This document shows positions 8,320 to 16,749 of a stretch of DNA of 64,000 nt, in pieces (positions within the stretch are counted from its first letter, which is position 1; each line of letters starts with the position of its first letter). Below the pieces are notes generated by a model. The model did no database searches. It had not been told where the DNA came from and was given only the letters and a program-made list of their open reading frames with translations. This DNA comes from BMS3ABIN03 sp964418885 (lineage in GTDB: Bacteria > Bacteroidota > Ignavibacteria > Ignavibacteriales > Ignavibacteriaceae). Both the position numbers and the translations under genes were made by a program. The stretch is from NCBI GenBank assembly GCA_964418885.1, contig CAYQNW010000008.1, positions 1-64,000 on the forward strand. The letters run 5' to 3'.

Positions 8320-8675
8320 TATATAACTCCTTTTTGTTTAATTTATATTAAAAATTATTACCGTGTTATAACACATAACTTAGGAATATCTGAGAAACGT
8401 TAAGGTGATACATTTCACAGAAATGAAAACAAGGAAGGACAAAAATGAATCCTGTATAACTTTAACTCACTTAATTGGAGTTAATTCAATAAACACTCTT
8501 AATTATTCCGGATTTCCATAACTAATAAGTGCTACGGGGAAAAATAATCCACTAAAATATGAGACACATTCACAATATTTCATATTACAGGTAATTGGTT
8601 AAAAATCAGGGAAACAACCGATTTCTTTACTATCTAAAAAAATTCTTTCACCAAGCTTAAGATGTTTTTGCTTAA
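8320..8675. other. 356-base intergenic region
   Basis: AT-rich spacer with no credible coding frame. It holds the ribosome site of the NmrA-like gene, the GTGTTATAACAC palindrome at 8363-8374 and a second inverted repeat CATTTC-ACA-GAAATG at 8411-8425. The half nearest 8675 is the downstream region of the lipoprotein gene; no tRNA, small RNA or T-tailed terminator could be recognised there. Confidence 0.6.
8363..8374. promoter_or_regulatory. 12-bp perfect palindrome upstream of NmrA-like gene
   Basis: GTGTTATAACAC is fully self-complementary and lies 44 bases upstream of the NmrA-like start codon, where a dimeric regulator could sit on or near the promoter. No regulator gene adjoins it. Confidence 0.4.
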
Positions 8676-9194
8676 CTACTCTGCGTATGGCTCATGATCC
8701 AAATTTGTCATGACAAATTCCATCAGGTACGAACCGTCTTTCTGTTTCTGCCAGATTGTAAAATAAGAACCTGCAAAACCATAAGGATGTTTTGTTTCAT
8801 AGGAACTTACTGCCATACCGTATGTTCCGTATTCATATACCTTGTCGTCACAACTCCACATTTTATCGGGTTTGCCGCTGAATGCATGAAACTTAAGTCC
8901 TTTCTTCCTGTCTTTTTCATAAAGAGCACGCACAGCTTCTTTACCTTTTATAGCAGGAATCGAATTAGCCAGAATTACTATATCTTCTGTATAATATTTC
9001 AGGATTGTTTCATAATCACCATTCAGAACAGCCTTATTAAGTATTCTGTCTATTTCCTGTAATTGTGCCAGGGAATCTGTTATTACTTTTTGTTTTGTGG
9101 TAAGATTTGATTCACTGTCTTTATTTTTACAGGAAATTAAGGTAAGAAGCAAGCAAGAAAAAATTAATGCGAAAATAAAATGAAATCTTTTCAT
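8676..9194 (-). CDS. DUF4440/SnoaL-like lipoprotein
   Basis: 172 residues. The N-terminal lipoprotein signal MKRFHFIFALIFSCLLLTLISC has lipobox LISC. After a charged linker the domain starts at LAQLQEIDRILNKAVLNGDYETILKYY, the usual first helix of DUF4440/NTF2-like proteins (a residue pair W/Y..D followed by YYTEDIVILANS). It continues with IKGKEAVRALYEK and a closing sheet with GSYFTIWQKQKDGSYLMEFV. These folds often act as ketosteroid-isomerase-like or unknown stress proteins; no catalytic pair can be assigned. It is likely lipid-anchored in the periplasm. Monocistronic by position. Confidence 0.8.
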   Translation of the reverse strand: MKRFHFIFALIFSCLLLTLISCKNKDSESNLTTKQKVITDSLAQLQEIDRILNKAVLNGDYETILKYYTEDIVILANSIPAIKGKEAVRALYEKDRKKGLKFHAFSGKPDKMWSCDDKVYEYGTYGMAVSSYETKHPYGFAGSYFTIWQKQKDGSYLMEFVMTNLDHEPYAE

Positions 9195-9290
9195 AAATCC
9201 CCTTAAGATTTATGGATATGAAAAAAATTATTTAGACACAGTAAAAGTTAGATGTATAGGAATGAAGTTTCAACAGTTATTTGTTAATAA

Positions 9291-9902
9291 TCAGTAAGAG
9301 AATATCCCATGCAACAATTGATATATTCCAAAACCGGCAAGTGCAGCCGAGGCAATTCCCAGAGTGATGTGAGTAACTTTCGGACCGAGATTACGGGCTA
9401 ATCCGAAAAGTAAAATTATTCCCATTTGGGATAAAACCAGAATCACATAAAAACTGACGATTAAAGATATACCGTTAACCGGAGCTTCGTTATAACCTTT
9501 AAGAAAGGTTGGTCCCATTATTAAACTCCATCCAATATAAGGAGCAGGATTTATTGCATTTACTAAAATCGCCTTTAATAAAGTTCTATCAGATTTATCA
9601 TCCTCTTTTATATTACCTGCATCATACTTCCGAAAAGCTTCATAGGACTTATAAGCAAGATAGAGAAGAAGCAGTCCGCCGCATATTTGTAAAACCTGCA
9701 AGAACCAAACAGACACGTGTGTTAAAATAAAAAGTACAAGAACTATAATGGGTCCGTCGCTGAGAACCGGCGCAAATGCAGCAGATAATGTTTTTTTCCA
9801 ACCATTCTTTAGAGTTTGTGAAATGATGAAAGTCTGGAAAGGTCCCGGCTGAACCGCTGCTGCGAAAGCGTAAGTAACTCCGAAAATTATGTAAGCAATC
9901 AT
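9291..9902 (-). CDS. LysE family exporter
   Basis: 203 residues with about six hydrophobic helices. The LysE/RhtB signature is at the N-terminus: FAAAVQPGPFQTFIISQTLKNG, followed by a second conserved block FAPVLSDGPIIVLVLF (the DxxxI/V region). It exports amino acids or small metabolites across the inner membrane. The central loop (YKSYEAFRKYDAGNIKEDDKSDR) is the expected cytoplasmic linker, and NAINPAPYIGWSLIMGP is the usual second-half N-P motif. Length is normal. No amino-acid regulator lies beside it, so the substrate is unknown. Confidence 0.88.
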   Translation of the reverse strand: MIAYIIFGVTYAFAAAVQPGPFQTFIISQTLKNGWKKTLSAAFAPVLSDGPIIVLVLFILTHVSVWFLQVLQICGGLLLLYLAYKSYEAFRKYDAGNIKEDDKSDRTLLKAILVNAINPAPYIGWSLIMGPTFLKGYNEAPVNGISLIVSFYVILVLSQMGIILLFGLARNLGPKVTHITLGIASAALAGFGIYQLLHGIFSY

Positions 9903-10038
9903 TTGAAAAAATGTGTGAATAAATCAGTTGTTAAATTTTGATCATATCAGGAAAAATAACTTAATACTGATACGACTCAAAATAAATCTTTAACTAGGTA
10001 TTACCTTGGAATGAAAGTATTATAGAAATATTAGGATT

Positions 10039-10063
10039 AAAAAGGGCAGCCGGATTAGCTGCC
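10039..10063 (-). terminator. Intrinsic terminator of NO-stress operon
   Basis: On the minus strand GGCAGC-TAATCCG-GCTGCC is followed by CTTTTTAAT, a compact GC stem with T-run. It starts 12 bases after the stop codon of the octaheme cytochrome gene and so ends the operon that begins at the Rrf2 gene. Confidence 0.75.
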
Positions 10064-10075
10064 TATATACAAATT

Positions 10076-11317
10076 CTATTTGAAGTTGCGATTCAGACGT
10101 AACTGTTTTGCAAGCTCTTTAATTTCAGCTAGGTCGCAAACCATTTCACTCCAACCGTACCATAGAGCATAGTCAGGATTTGCATGAAATGTTCCCTGGA
10201 AAGTTCTCATTCTATGCTCAAGATACATTACAAAAAGTTTTTGCTCCACGACTGAAGCTGCATCGTGAAAAGTAAGCAAATCTGGAAAATCATAAGCATA
10301 ACCTTCAGGTTTTTGTAAAATACCATCTTTATACAATCCGGCAACTACATTAATGCCTTCAGCCATTAGATGATCTGCTTGCTTAATTATGTTATCGCCT
10401 TTCTCAAGTTCAAGCTTTGCAAAATTTTCTGAATGGCAGTTTCCGCAAGTCTTTACCATCTTATCCCGTTCTGCTTGCCATGATTCCTGATCCAATCTTG
10501 CAACATCAGCAGCTTTGACCACATCCAGACGCTTGGTAGGTTTTCCATCGGGATCAAGTACTCCAAGTGCTTGCAGAATTGTAACTCTATCAGCTTTCCA
10601 TTGTTCATTCTTCGGCAAAGGTAAACGCACTGCAAGAAAACCCCACGCTGTTCTCACTTCATGGTTGCCTTCCTGCATATGGCAAGTTTGACAAGTTGGT
10701 GCTGAAGTATTTTCCGGCAATGTTTTATTTTGTTTTAATAAATACCTTACACCGTGTTTCGAACCAGAATACATTTCCCACTGCGGATGATCAAATCCCA
10801 TATGACAGGTTTGGCAAGCTTGTGGTTGTTTGGCTTCCCCTACAGAGAAAGTATGACGTGTATGACAACCATCGCAAGAAGCAGTGCCGAATTTTTGTCC
10901 ATTTGCCTTTAATTGTTTTATCTCGTCAGCTGTTTTTAAGCCAATTTTATGACAGCTTCCACAACCTTTCATTCCTTCTATCAATGCCATCGGTTGCATA
11001 TGAATTGTAGGCATAGCATACATCGCAGCCCATGCAAATGCATGCTTTCCTTTACTAAACTGTTCCACCTGAGTTTCATGACAAGTTTTACATGTTTCAG
11101 GTGTAGGAATTTCAACAAGATTTACGTTTGAAGCCGAGTTGTGTTTATCTCCATGACATACAGCACAATCAACATCATTCTGAAAATGCTTGCTCAGCTT
11201 CCAGTCGGAAACAATGTTTGGTGTAATTTTTTCGTGGCACTTAACACAATTCTGTGCAAGTACTAGTTGCAAAGAAATGAATGTCAATGTAATCGTTGGT
11301 ACAAATAATTTTTTCAT
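10076..11317 (-). CDS. Octaheme c-type cytochrome, hydroxylamine oxidoreductase-like
   Basis: 413 residues with a Sec signal (MKKLFVPTITLTFISLQLVLA) and eight CxxCH heme sites at about 24, 51, 76, 119, 148, 168, 209 and 291, the count and spacing of the HAO family. The protein is periplasmic. Biochemically studied HAO-like proteins outside nitrifiers work reductively on nitrite, NO or hydroxylamine. The C-terminal segment GTFHANPDYALWYGW is where HAO carries its heme-crosslinking Tyr; whether the crosslink exists needs alignment. At ~413 residues it is shorter than nitrifier HAO (~550) and lacks a membrane anchor. It follows the NO reductase gene by 29 bases and ends the operon, which argues for nitrogen-oxide detoxification or ammonification, not nitrification. 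Confidence 0.85.
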   Translation of the reverse strand: MKKLFVPTITLTFISLQLVLAQNCVKCHEKITPNIVSDWKLSKHFQNDVDCAVCHGDKHNSASNVNLVEIPTPETCKTCHETQVEQFSKGKHAFAWAAMYAMPTIHMQPMALIEGMKGCGSCHKIGLKTADEIKQLKANGQKFGTASCDGCHTRHTFSVGEAKQPQACQTCHMGFDHPQWEMYSGSKHGVRYLLKQNKTLPENTSAPTCQTCHMQEGNHEVRTAWGFLAVRLPLPKNEQWKADRVTILQALGVLDPDGKPTKRLDVVKAADVARLDQESWQAERDKMVKTCGNCHSENFAKLELEKGDNIIKQADHLMAEGINVVAGLYKDGILQKPEGYAYDFPDLLTFHDAASVVEQKLFVMYLEHRMRTFQGTFHANPDYALWYGWSEMVCDLAEIKELAKQLRLNRNFK

Positions 11318-11346
11318 ATAATCTCCCTTGAATTATTATAGATTAA

Positions 11347-13572
11347 TTATGACGGACTACTACTTTTCCTAAATTTCATTGACAACCAGAAAACAAAATA
11401 GACCAGTATCACAGCGCCTATCGCAAAAATAGTATCACCAAAAGCTCTCAGCCATCTGAGTGTCTGCATTACACTTGTCTGAAGAAACTCAGCGCTTCTT
11501 GCGTACCAGTAACCATGCTCAACAGAAGCCCAGGTCTGCATTAAACCAACAGGCAGCAGACTGAAAGTTACCATTGAAAAAAGCCCGAAATTAATTAACC
11601 AGAAGGACCACTTGATTGGTTTTTCATTCCACTCAATGTCCGGTCTAATTCCTCTCAAAGAGAACAACATCAATCCGATACCTAGCATTCCATAAACTCC
11701 AAACAATGCTGCGTGACCATGAACCGGAGTTGTGTTCAATCCCTGCATATAATAGAGAGCAATAGGAGGATTTATCATGAATCCGAATAAACCTGCACCG
11801 AGCATATTCCAGAAAGCGACGGATACGAAAAAGTAAATTGCCCACTTGTATTTTTTTACCCATTCGGTTGCACGTGATAGCTTGATATTCTCCCACGCTT
11901 CATAACCAACGAACATTAATGGAACGACTTCAAGTGCGCTGAAGACAGAACCAAGTGCAAGAACTACCATAGGCGTACCGGAAAAATAAAGATGATGAAG
12001 TGTACCGATTATACCACCAGATAAAAAGATTGTTGCTGAAAGGACTGTTGCACGCCCTGCGGTTTTTATCGATACTAAATTCAATCTAGCAAATAAGAAT
12101 GCGATCACTACTGTCGCAAACACTTCAAAGAAACCTTCTACCCAAAGATGAACTACCCACCATCTCCAGTATTCAGCGATTGCGAGATTTGTATGCTTAC
12201 CATAAACGAGAGCCGCTGCATAAAATGAAGCGATTGCAATTGTCGAAATCAGAAAGAGTACTAGAATCGGTTTTTGATCATCATTTTTTTTAAGAGCAGG
12301 TCTGATTGCACGCCAGATCAGGAATAACCATAAAAACAATCCAACAATTAAAGCTATCTGAAAAAATCTGCCAAGATCAATGTATTCATATCCGCTGTGT
12401 CCAAATAAAAACCATTGACTGTCCGGCATATGATTTTTTATACTCAACCATTCACCCAGCATTGATCCAAGAACCACAATTAATAGTGCTATAAAAAGAA
12501 CGTTCACTCCAAGTCTCTGACCTTTAGGTTCGGTTCCACTAACTGCCGGTGCAATATATAATCCTGCAGCAAGCCAGGCTGTTGCAATCCAGAAAATTCC
12601 TAACTGAGTATGCCAGGTTCTTGTAATTGCGTAAGGGAAAATTTCTGCAATCGGAATTCCATAAAATGCACTCCCTTCAACACCGAAGTGGGCGGTTATC
12701 ACACCAAATACTATTTGAAGAAGTAATAAACCTGAAACAATTAAAAAATATTTTACAACTGCTTTTTGTGAAGGAGTGATTGATGCAGAAAGTAATGGAT
12801 CAGCTGTTGGAAATTTATTATGCTCAATCTCACCTCTGTTCGCTGCGTGGTACCATGCCATTCCTCCAATACCTAACAATAAAAGAATGATACTAACTCC
12901 TGTCCAGACTATCGTATCGGGTGTTGGTGCGTTGTGAATTAATTCTTCATGAGGCCAGTTATTTGTATAAGTTACATTATCATCAGGTCTGTTTGTAGAA
13001 GCAGCCCAGGCACTCCAGAAGAAGAATGCATTAAGCTTTCTAAGCTTTTCAGGATTGGTTAAAGTATTTGGTGGAATTGCATATTCATCTTTACCATTTG
13101 TAAAGACATCACTGAAGTGGACAATATTTGATTTGATCGCTTCAAATCTTGTATCATCAATAGTAATGATACCTGTACTAGCATTGTAAGTGTTATGTTT
13201 GTAAGTGTCCGCAAGCTGTGCTTTAAGGAATGATTGATCTTCGGGAGAAAGTTTGTCAAATTCAGAATTGAATTGGTTTTTAGCCCAGACATTCAGAACA
13301 AAAACCGCTTCGCGATGAAGCCAATCTGCAGTCCAGTCAGGCGCTACATAACTTCCATGACCCCAGATGGAACCGACTTCCATACCACCCATCGCCTGCC
13401 AAACGTTCTGTCCATCTTGTATATCAGCTTTCGTAAAAACTATAGTTCCACTTTTCGTGACAACCTTTTCAGGAACAGGCGGCTTTTGATGATAAATTCT
13501 GGTACCAACCCAGCTTAATACTGCAAATGAAATTATTATTACTAACGAAAATGAAATCCAATATTTTTTCAT
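11347..13572 (-). CDS. norZ: Quinol-dependent nitric oxide reductase (qNor)
   Basis: 741 residues in one chain, the fused form that takes electrons from quinol. The N-terminal ~220 residues carry the cytochrome-c-like extension found in qNor (one membrane helix, FTKADIQDGQNVWQAMGGMEV, no CxxCH). The rest is a heme-copper-oxidase core of ~12 helices with conserved His ligands in WRWWVVHLWVEGFFEVF, HHLYFSG and HGHAALFGVYGM. It reduces two NO to N2O in the inner membrane. It stands 19 bases after the hemerythrin gene and 29 before the octaheme cytochrome, in the Rrf2-headed operon. No other denitrification genes are seen, so detoxification is more likely than respiration. norB is an alternative symbol. 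Confidence 0.95.
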   Translation of the reverse strand: MKKYWISFSLVIIISFAVLSWVGTRIYHQKPPVPEKVVTKSGTIVFTKADIQDGQNVWQAMGGMEVGSIWGHGSYVAPDWTADWLHREAVFVLNVWAKNQFNSEFDKLSPEDQSFLKAQLADTYKHNTYNASTGIITIDDTRFEAIKSNIVHFSDVFTNGKDEYAIPPNTLTNPEKLRKLNAFFFWSAWAASTNRPDDNVTYTNNWPHEELIHNAPTPDTIVWTGVSIILLLLGIGGMAWYHAANRGEIEHNKFPTADPLLSASITPSQKAVVKYFLIVSGLLLLQIVFGVITAHFGVEGSAFYGIPIAEIFPYAITRTWHTQLGIFWIATAWLAAGLYIAPAVSGTEPKGQRLGVNVLFIALLIVVLGSMLGEWLSIKNHMPDSQWFLFGHSGYEYIDLGRFFQIALIVGLFLWLFLIWRAIRPALKKNDDQKPILVLFLISTIAIASFYAAALVYGKHTNLAIAEYWRWWVVHLWVEGFFEVFATVVIAFLFARLNLVSIKTAGRATVLSATIFLSGGIIGTLHHLYFSGTPMVVLALGSVFSALEVVPLMFVGYEAWENIKLSRATEWVKKYKWAIYFFVSVAFWNMLGAGLFGFMINPPIALYYMQGLNTTPVHGHAALFGVYGMLGIGLMLFSLRGIRPDIEWNEKPIKWSFWLINFGLFSMVTFSLLPVGLMQTWASVEHGYWYARSAEFLQTSVMQTLRWLRAFGDTIFAIGAVILVYFVFWLSMKFRKSSSPS

Positions 13573-13591
13573 AACTGAAATCCGTATTATT

Positions 13592-14053
13592 TTATTTATT
13601 TAAATGATTCCGCGAGGAAGAAAGTTTTTCGCCAATCACAATCAGTTCTTTTTCCGATAATGTTTCCTCCATCTTCGGAAATAATTTTCTTTCCTCTTTT
13701 CTAATATGATTTTCAAGAAGTCTTCCGAGTTCATCAAGCAAACCAACTACATCATCATTTTTCTTTAAGTCATTAATAAGAGATTCTATTTTTCTGTGCT
13801 CTGAAATAACTTCTTTAACTAAGCTAGCTATTTCATCATCGCTTTTAATGGCCGAGGGAAATAAAATCTTTTCTTCATCCTCGAAATGTTTTACTAGCTC
13901 ATTGTTATAGAAAGAAATTGCATAATCTTTCTTCCTATCCAAAGTGGAAGGTAAACCTTTGTACCGAGGCGCATCTTTCTTCAACTGCTGAGCGAGGATT
14001 AAGCCCTGATGATGATCGTGAGAAAGTTGATATAATGCAGGATGTCTTTTCAT
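13592..14053 (-). CDS. Hemerythrin-like domain protein
   Basis: 153-residue four-helix protein with the diiron ligand set of hemerythrins: an N-terminal H in LYQLSHDHHQGL, HFEDEEKILFP, EHRKIESL, and ENHIRKEERKLFP. The H..E/E..H pattern is complete. It probably binds O2 or NO, or protects iron, in the cytoplasm (no signal peptide). It sits nine bases after the RIC gene, itself a hemerythrin-like protein, and 19 bases before the NO reductase, so it is very likely part of the NO response. Confidence 0.9.
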   Translation of the reverse strand: MKRHPALYQLSHDHHQGLILAQQLKKDAPRYKGLPSTLDRKKDYAISFYNNELVKHFEDEEKILFPSAIKSDDEIASLVKEVISEHRKIESLINDLKKNDDVVGLLDELGRLLENHIRKEERKLFPKMEETLSEKELIVIGEKLSSSRNHLNK

Positions 14054-14062
14054 TTTACGAAT

Positions 14063-14809
14063 TTAAAATAATTCTTCTTCTAATTTAATTGACTTTGGGA
14101 ACAAAATATTATTTTCCAGATGAATATGTTTGTGAAGATCCTCTTCAAATTCTTTTAATTCAGAATACAGAGCTTTAAAAGTATTGCAGGCATCTGGAGG
14201 GAAAGTAAAATCGTTACTTAGCTCTCTAATCTTGTGCAGTGCATCTCCCGCACTCTGATGTTCGGCTTCCATCATTCTTATCGGGTTCTTAATTGTTCCA
14301 AAAAGAGGAGGCGTAATTTGCTCGTTATTTTTCTTAGCATAGTGTAATTGTTTGATGTACGGAAAAAGAATTCTCTCCTCTTTCATCATATGACTCTCGA
14401 GCTCCTGACGAACAGCAAGAAAGAGATCGGCTATCTGTTTTGTCTCGGGGTGATTTTCTCCGTGCACTGAAGCAACCTTGTCGGTGTGCAAGGAAATTAC
14501 AGGAATCATTCTCCTCACATACTGATGATGATGGTTAACTATGTGGTCAACCAGAAAATCGGAAGCCCACTCGTTATATTTTTCGGAATTTTTATTAGTG
14601 CTTAATTCATTTAAGCTTTTAACGACTTTCCCCACTTCAATATTCTTTTCTGCACATGCTTCCTGTAATGATCTTTTCCCATTGCAACAGAAATCCAATC
14701 CATATTCTTCAAAAACAATTGCTGACCTTATATTATCTGTAACTATTTCTGCGAGAGTCTTTTCATTAAGGTTCTCAACAACTTCATTATTTAATTTTAA
14801 ATCTTTCAT
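14063..14809 (-). CDS. ric: Iron-sulfur cluster repair diiron protein (RIC/ScdA/YtfE)
   Basis: 248 residues. The N-terminal ScdA domain has the FEEYGLDFCCNGKRSLQEAC motif with the vicinal Cys pair. The C-terminal hemerythrin-like domain has diiron ligands in HIVNHHHQYVR, ESHMMKEERILFPY, EHQSAGDAL and EDLHKHIHLENNILFP. RIC proteins restore Fe-S clusters damaged by NO or oxidants and may reduce NO directly. Length is typical (~220-250). Position in the Rrf2/qNor operon agrees. A repeat-rich 101-base spacer separates it from the upstream NapH-like gene. Confidence 0.93.
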   Translation of the reverse strand: MKDLKLNNEVVENLNEKTLAEIVTDNIRSAIVFEEYGLDFCCNGKRSLQEACAEKNIEVGKVVKSLNELSTNKNSEKYNEWASDFLVDHIVNHHHQYVRRMIPVISLHTDKVASVHGENHPETKQIADLFLAVRQELESHMMKEERILFPYIKQLHYAKKNNEQITPPLFGTIKNPIRMMEAEHQSAGDALHKIRELSNDFTFPPDACNTFKALYSELKEFEEDLHKHIHLENNILFPKSIKLEEELF

Positions 14810-14857
14810 TTTATTTACCTCGTTTGATTTTTTGAATTATTCAGTTTCATTGTTACA

Positions 14858-14906
14858 CTTCGATAGGCTCAGTGTGACAGTCAGTCTGAGCTTGTCGAAG
14901 ACTGAC
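14858..14906. repeat. Intergenic hairpin repeat with alternative pairings
   Basis: CTTCGATAGGCTCAG (14858-14872) pairs with CTGAGCTTGTCGAAG (14886-14900); the two mismatches are G.U-compatible. A competing perfect 8-bp hairpin GTCAGTCT/AGACTGAC spans 14880-14906. The CTGAGCTTGTCGAAG core is a sequence I have seen as a dispersed intergenic repeat in many bacteria. It sits between the NapH-like and RIC genes inside the operon and could modulate read-through or mRNA stability. Confidence 0.7.
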
Positions 14907-14910
14907 ATTT

Positions 14911-16184
14911 TTACTTCAATTTATATTCAAATTCTCTTTCAGATTTGTCACTTGAATTATTTTTCAGTGCTTTTTCATTGAAATCTTTCATTGCTTTTGT
15001 TCCTGTCGGATGACCGAATGAATCCATATTCTTATACAATTCCAGATACTCTTTTTTTGTGATACTGTTTTGCCACATACCTGTGAGCATTCCAAAGCCG
15101 GTGACAAGCATAAAGATTGAAACTACCCCAATTGCAACAAGCTTTTTGTTTATTTTTTTCTTAAAAGGTATTGATTCCAATTGAAGTGTATCTTCGACCG
15201 GACAGACATCAACACAATTAAGACAGGTTGTGCATTCATCAGAAATAACTGTTTTGACTTTATCAACTTTAATGAATGAGGGACAAGCCTTGTTGCATAA
15301 CCCGCAGTCAATACAGCTGATAGGATTTCTTTTAATTTTACTTGGACTTAGTAGCGAAGCTATTCCTAGCAAAGCACCATAAGGACAAAGATACCTGCAC
15401 CAGAATCCCCTAATCACTATTGACAATAAAAACAAAATCCCTATTACAATTAATGAGAACCGTGAAATATCTGCGAAGAAATAATACATCTTGATATCAG
15501 AGACTAAATTATATGGACTATCAAGAAACGCTTGGATTGCAGTTACGCTCATCAAAAAGAAAACCGAGAAAAAAAGAAAACCAAGCAACAAATATTTAAT
15601 GCTGCGAAGAGGGTAATCTAATAGTTTAGGCAGTTTTAAATCTTTTTTGAAAATATTCTTTCCGAAATCTCCGATGAGTTCTGATAAAAATCCCACCGGA
15701 CAAAGCCAGCTGCAAAAAGCTTTTCCAAAAACAAGTGACATTAAAACAATCGCAAAGAAAATAAAAAATCCTGNNNNNNNNNNNNNNNNNNNNNNNNNNN
15801 NNNNNNNNNNNNNNNNNNNNNNNNNNNNNNNNNNNNNNNNNNNNNNNNNNNNNNNNNNNNNNNNNNNNNNNNNGCTTTTCCAAAAACAAGTGACATTAAA
15901 ACAATCGCAAAGAAAATAAAAAATCCTGCGGGATGAGCTATGTGAACCTGACCGGTCATTAAAAACAGGTAGAAACTCATAAATGAACTTATCGGAAGAA
16001 AACCATCAACTCCGGGTGGTCTCGAGTAAAAAGCTGCGGCACCGTTTGTTTCTAAGTAATGAGCGAACTGATAAAATTCAATTCCGATCCAGATACAAAG
16101 TAGTGCAAATAATGTTTGCACAACAAACCGGATTTTTTGTATTCCCTTTTCTTTGTTACGAACAATATTTTTCTTTTCTTTCAT
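14911..16184 (-). CDS. NapH/CcoG-like polyferredoxin membrane protein (split by artefactual gap)
   Basis: Collapsing the 55-base overlap around 15774-15873 gives an uninterrupted protein of ~372 residues. It has an N-terminal hydrophobic helix, then a FCSWLCPVG block, a second YLCPYG block, and two ferredoxin-type sites CIDCGLCNKACP and CTTCLNCVDVCP, each giving a 4Fe-4S cluster. This is the NapH/NosR/RdxA architecture: membrane helices with CxxxCP motifs and two cytoplasmic clusters, moving electrons from quinol or ferredoxin. It lies directly after the Rrf2 gene (36 bases) and before RIC, suggesting an electron route for NO or nitrogen-oxide reduction, possibly to the octaheme cytochrome. 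The exact partner is inference. Confidence 0.85.
15719..15928. repeat. 100-N gap flanked by identical 55-bp contig overlap
   Basis: Bases 15719-15773 equal 15874-15928 and flank 100 N at 15774-15873. Same 55-base length as the repeat at 4747-4956, so this is an unmerged contig overlap. Deleting one copy and the N run restores the NapH-like reading frame. Confidence 0.95.
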
Positions 16185-16220
16185 ATCGGATATTTAAGTC
16201 TGATTTAATATTAAAAAATT

Positions 16221-16652
16221 TTATAAGCTCTTTATTTTGTCCAAAGTTTTTTGTTTTACTTTATCAATGGTTTCGGAACTAAGCATATCGTACGTCTGAG
16301 TTCTTAACGCACCCCAGGTTTCATGTACAGGACAAGGATGAGTTGGCGAACATTCGGGAAATCCAAGGACACAACTATTGAAAATATCCAGACCATCAAT
16401 TGCAGAAACAACATCGATAAGCTTAATCCGTGAAGGATCTTTCGCGAGACCAAATCCACCGGACTTACCTTTGCTGGAATGAATCAACCCGCTTTCCCGA
16501 AGACTCTGAAGAATTTTGGAAATAAACTCGCGGGGAATCTTAAGCACTTTTGAAAACTCTTCTGCGGAAGTTAATATTCCTTTTTCCTGTGCAGCAAGGT
16601 AAAGTACCGCTTGCATTCCATATTCACACTTTTTTGAAAAAATTACTGTCAT
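16221..16652 (-). CDS. Rrf2 family transcriptional regulator (NsrR-like)
   Basis: 143 residues. The N-terminal winged helix starts SKKCEYGMQAVLYLAAQ, with the recognition region IPREFISKILQSLRESGLIHSSKGKSGGFGL. Three Cys are spaced as in Fe-S Rrf2 proteins: SCVLGFPECSPTHPCPVH (C-x7-C-x5-C). That places it with NsrR/IscR/RsrR-type sensors, where the cluster is attacked by NO or redox agents. It heads the qNor/RIC operon, so an NsrR-like role is the natural reading. A perfect 9-bp inverted repeat and a Bacteroidota-type promoter lie just upstream, so autoregulation is likely. Confidence 0.9.
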   Translation of the reverse strand: MTVIFSKKCEYGMQAVLYLAAQEKGILTSAEEFSKVLKIPREFISKILQSLRESGLIHSSKGKSGGFGLAKDPSRIKLIDVVSAIDGLDIFNSCVLGFPECSPTHPCPVHETWGALRTQTYDMLSSETIDKVKQKTLDKIKSL

Positions 16653-16657
16653 TTACA

Positions 16658-16681
16658 TAATCAGATTATTTTATCTGATTA
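16658..16681. promoter_or_regulatory. Candidate Rrf2 operator, 9-6-9 inverted repeat
   Basis: TAATCAGAT-TATTTT-ATCTGATTA is perfect over both 9-base arms. It starts six bases upstream of the Rrf2 start codon and touches the -7 box, covering the expected transcription start. That is where a self-repressing Rrf2 dimer would bind. Confidence 0.65.
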
Positions 16682-16710
16682 AAGATACGCAGATTTCTAA
16701 TGCTTGTCAA
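16680..16710 (-). promoter_or_regulatory. Promoter of Rrf2/NO-stress operon
   Basis: On the minus strand TTG (16708-16710, within TTGACA) is separated by 20 bases from TATCTTTA (16680-16687), matching the Bacteroidota consensus TTG-N19-21-TAnnTTTG in all but the last base. The candidate operator overlaps its downstream edge. Confidence 0.6.
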
Positions 16711-16749
16711 ACACTTTTTAAATCATTCCGAAAGAATTACTAGGAAAAG

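Noticed and set aside
8694..9062. Plus-strand frame of 122 codons opposite the DUF4440 lipoprotein
   Set aside because: Cys/Phe-rich shadow translation; the minus-strand frame has signal peptide and domain.
10076..11317. Nitrifier-type hydroxylamine oxidase
   Set aside because: Shorter than nitrifier HAO, no cytochrome c554/cM552 or amo genes, and an NO-detoxification operon around it.
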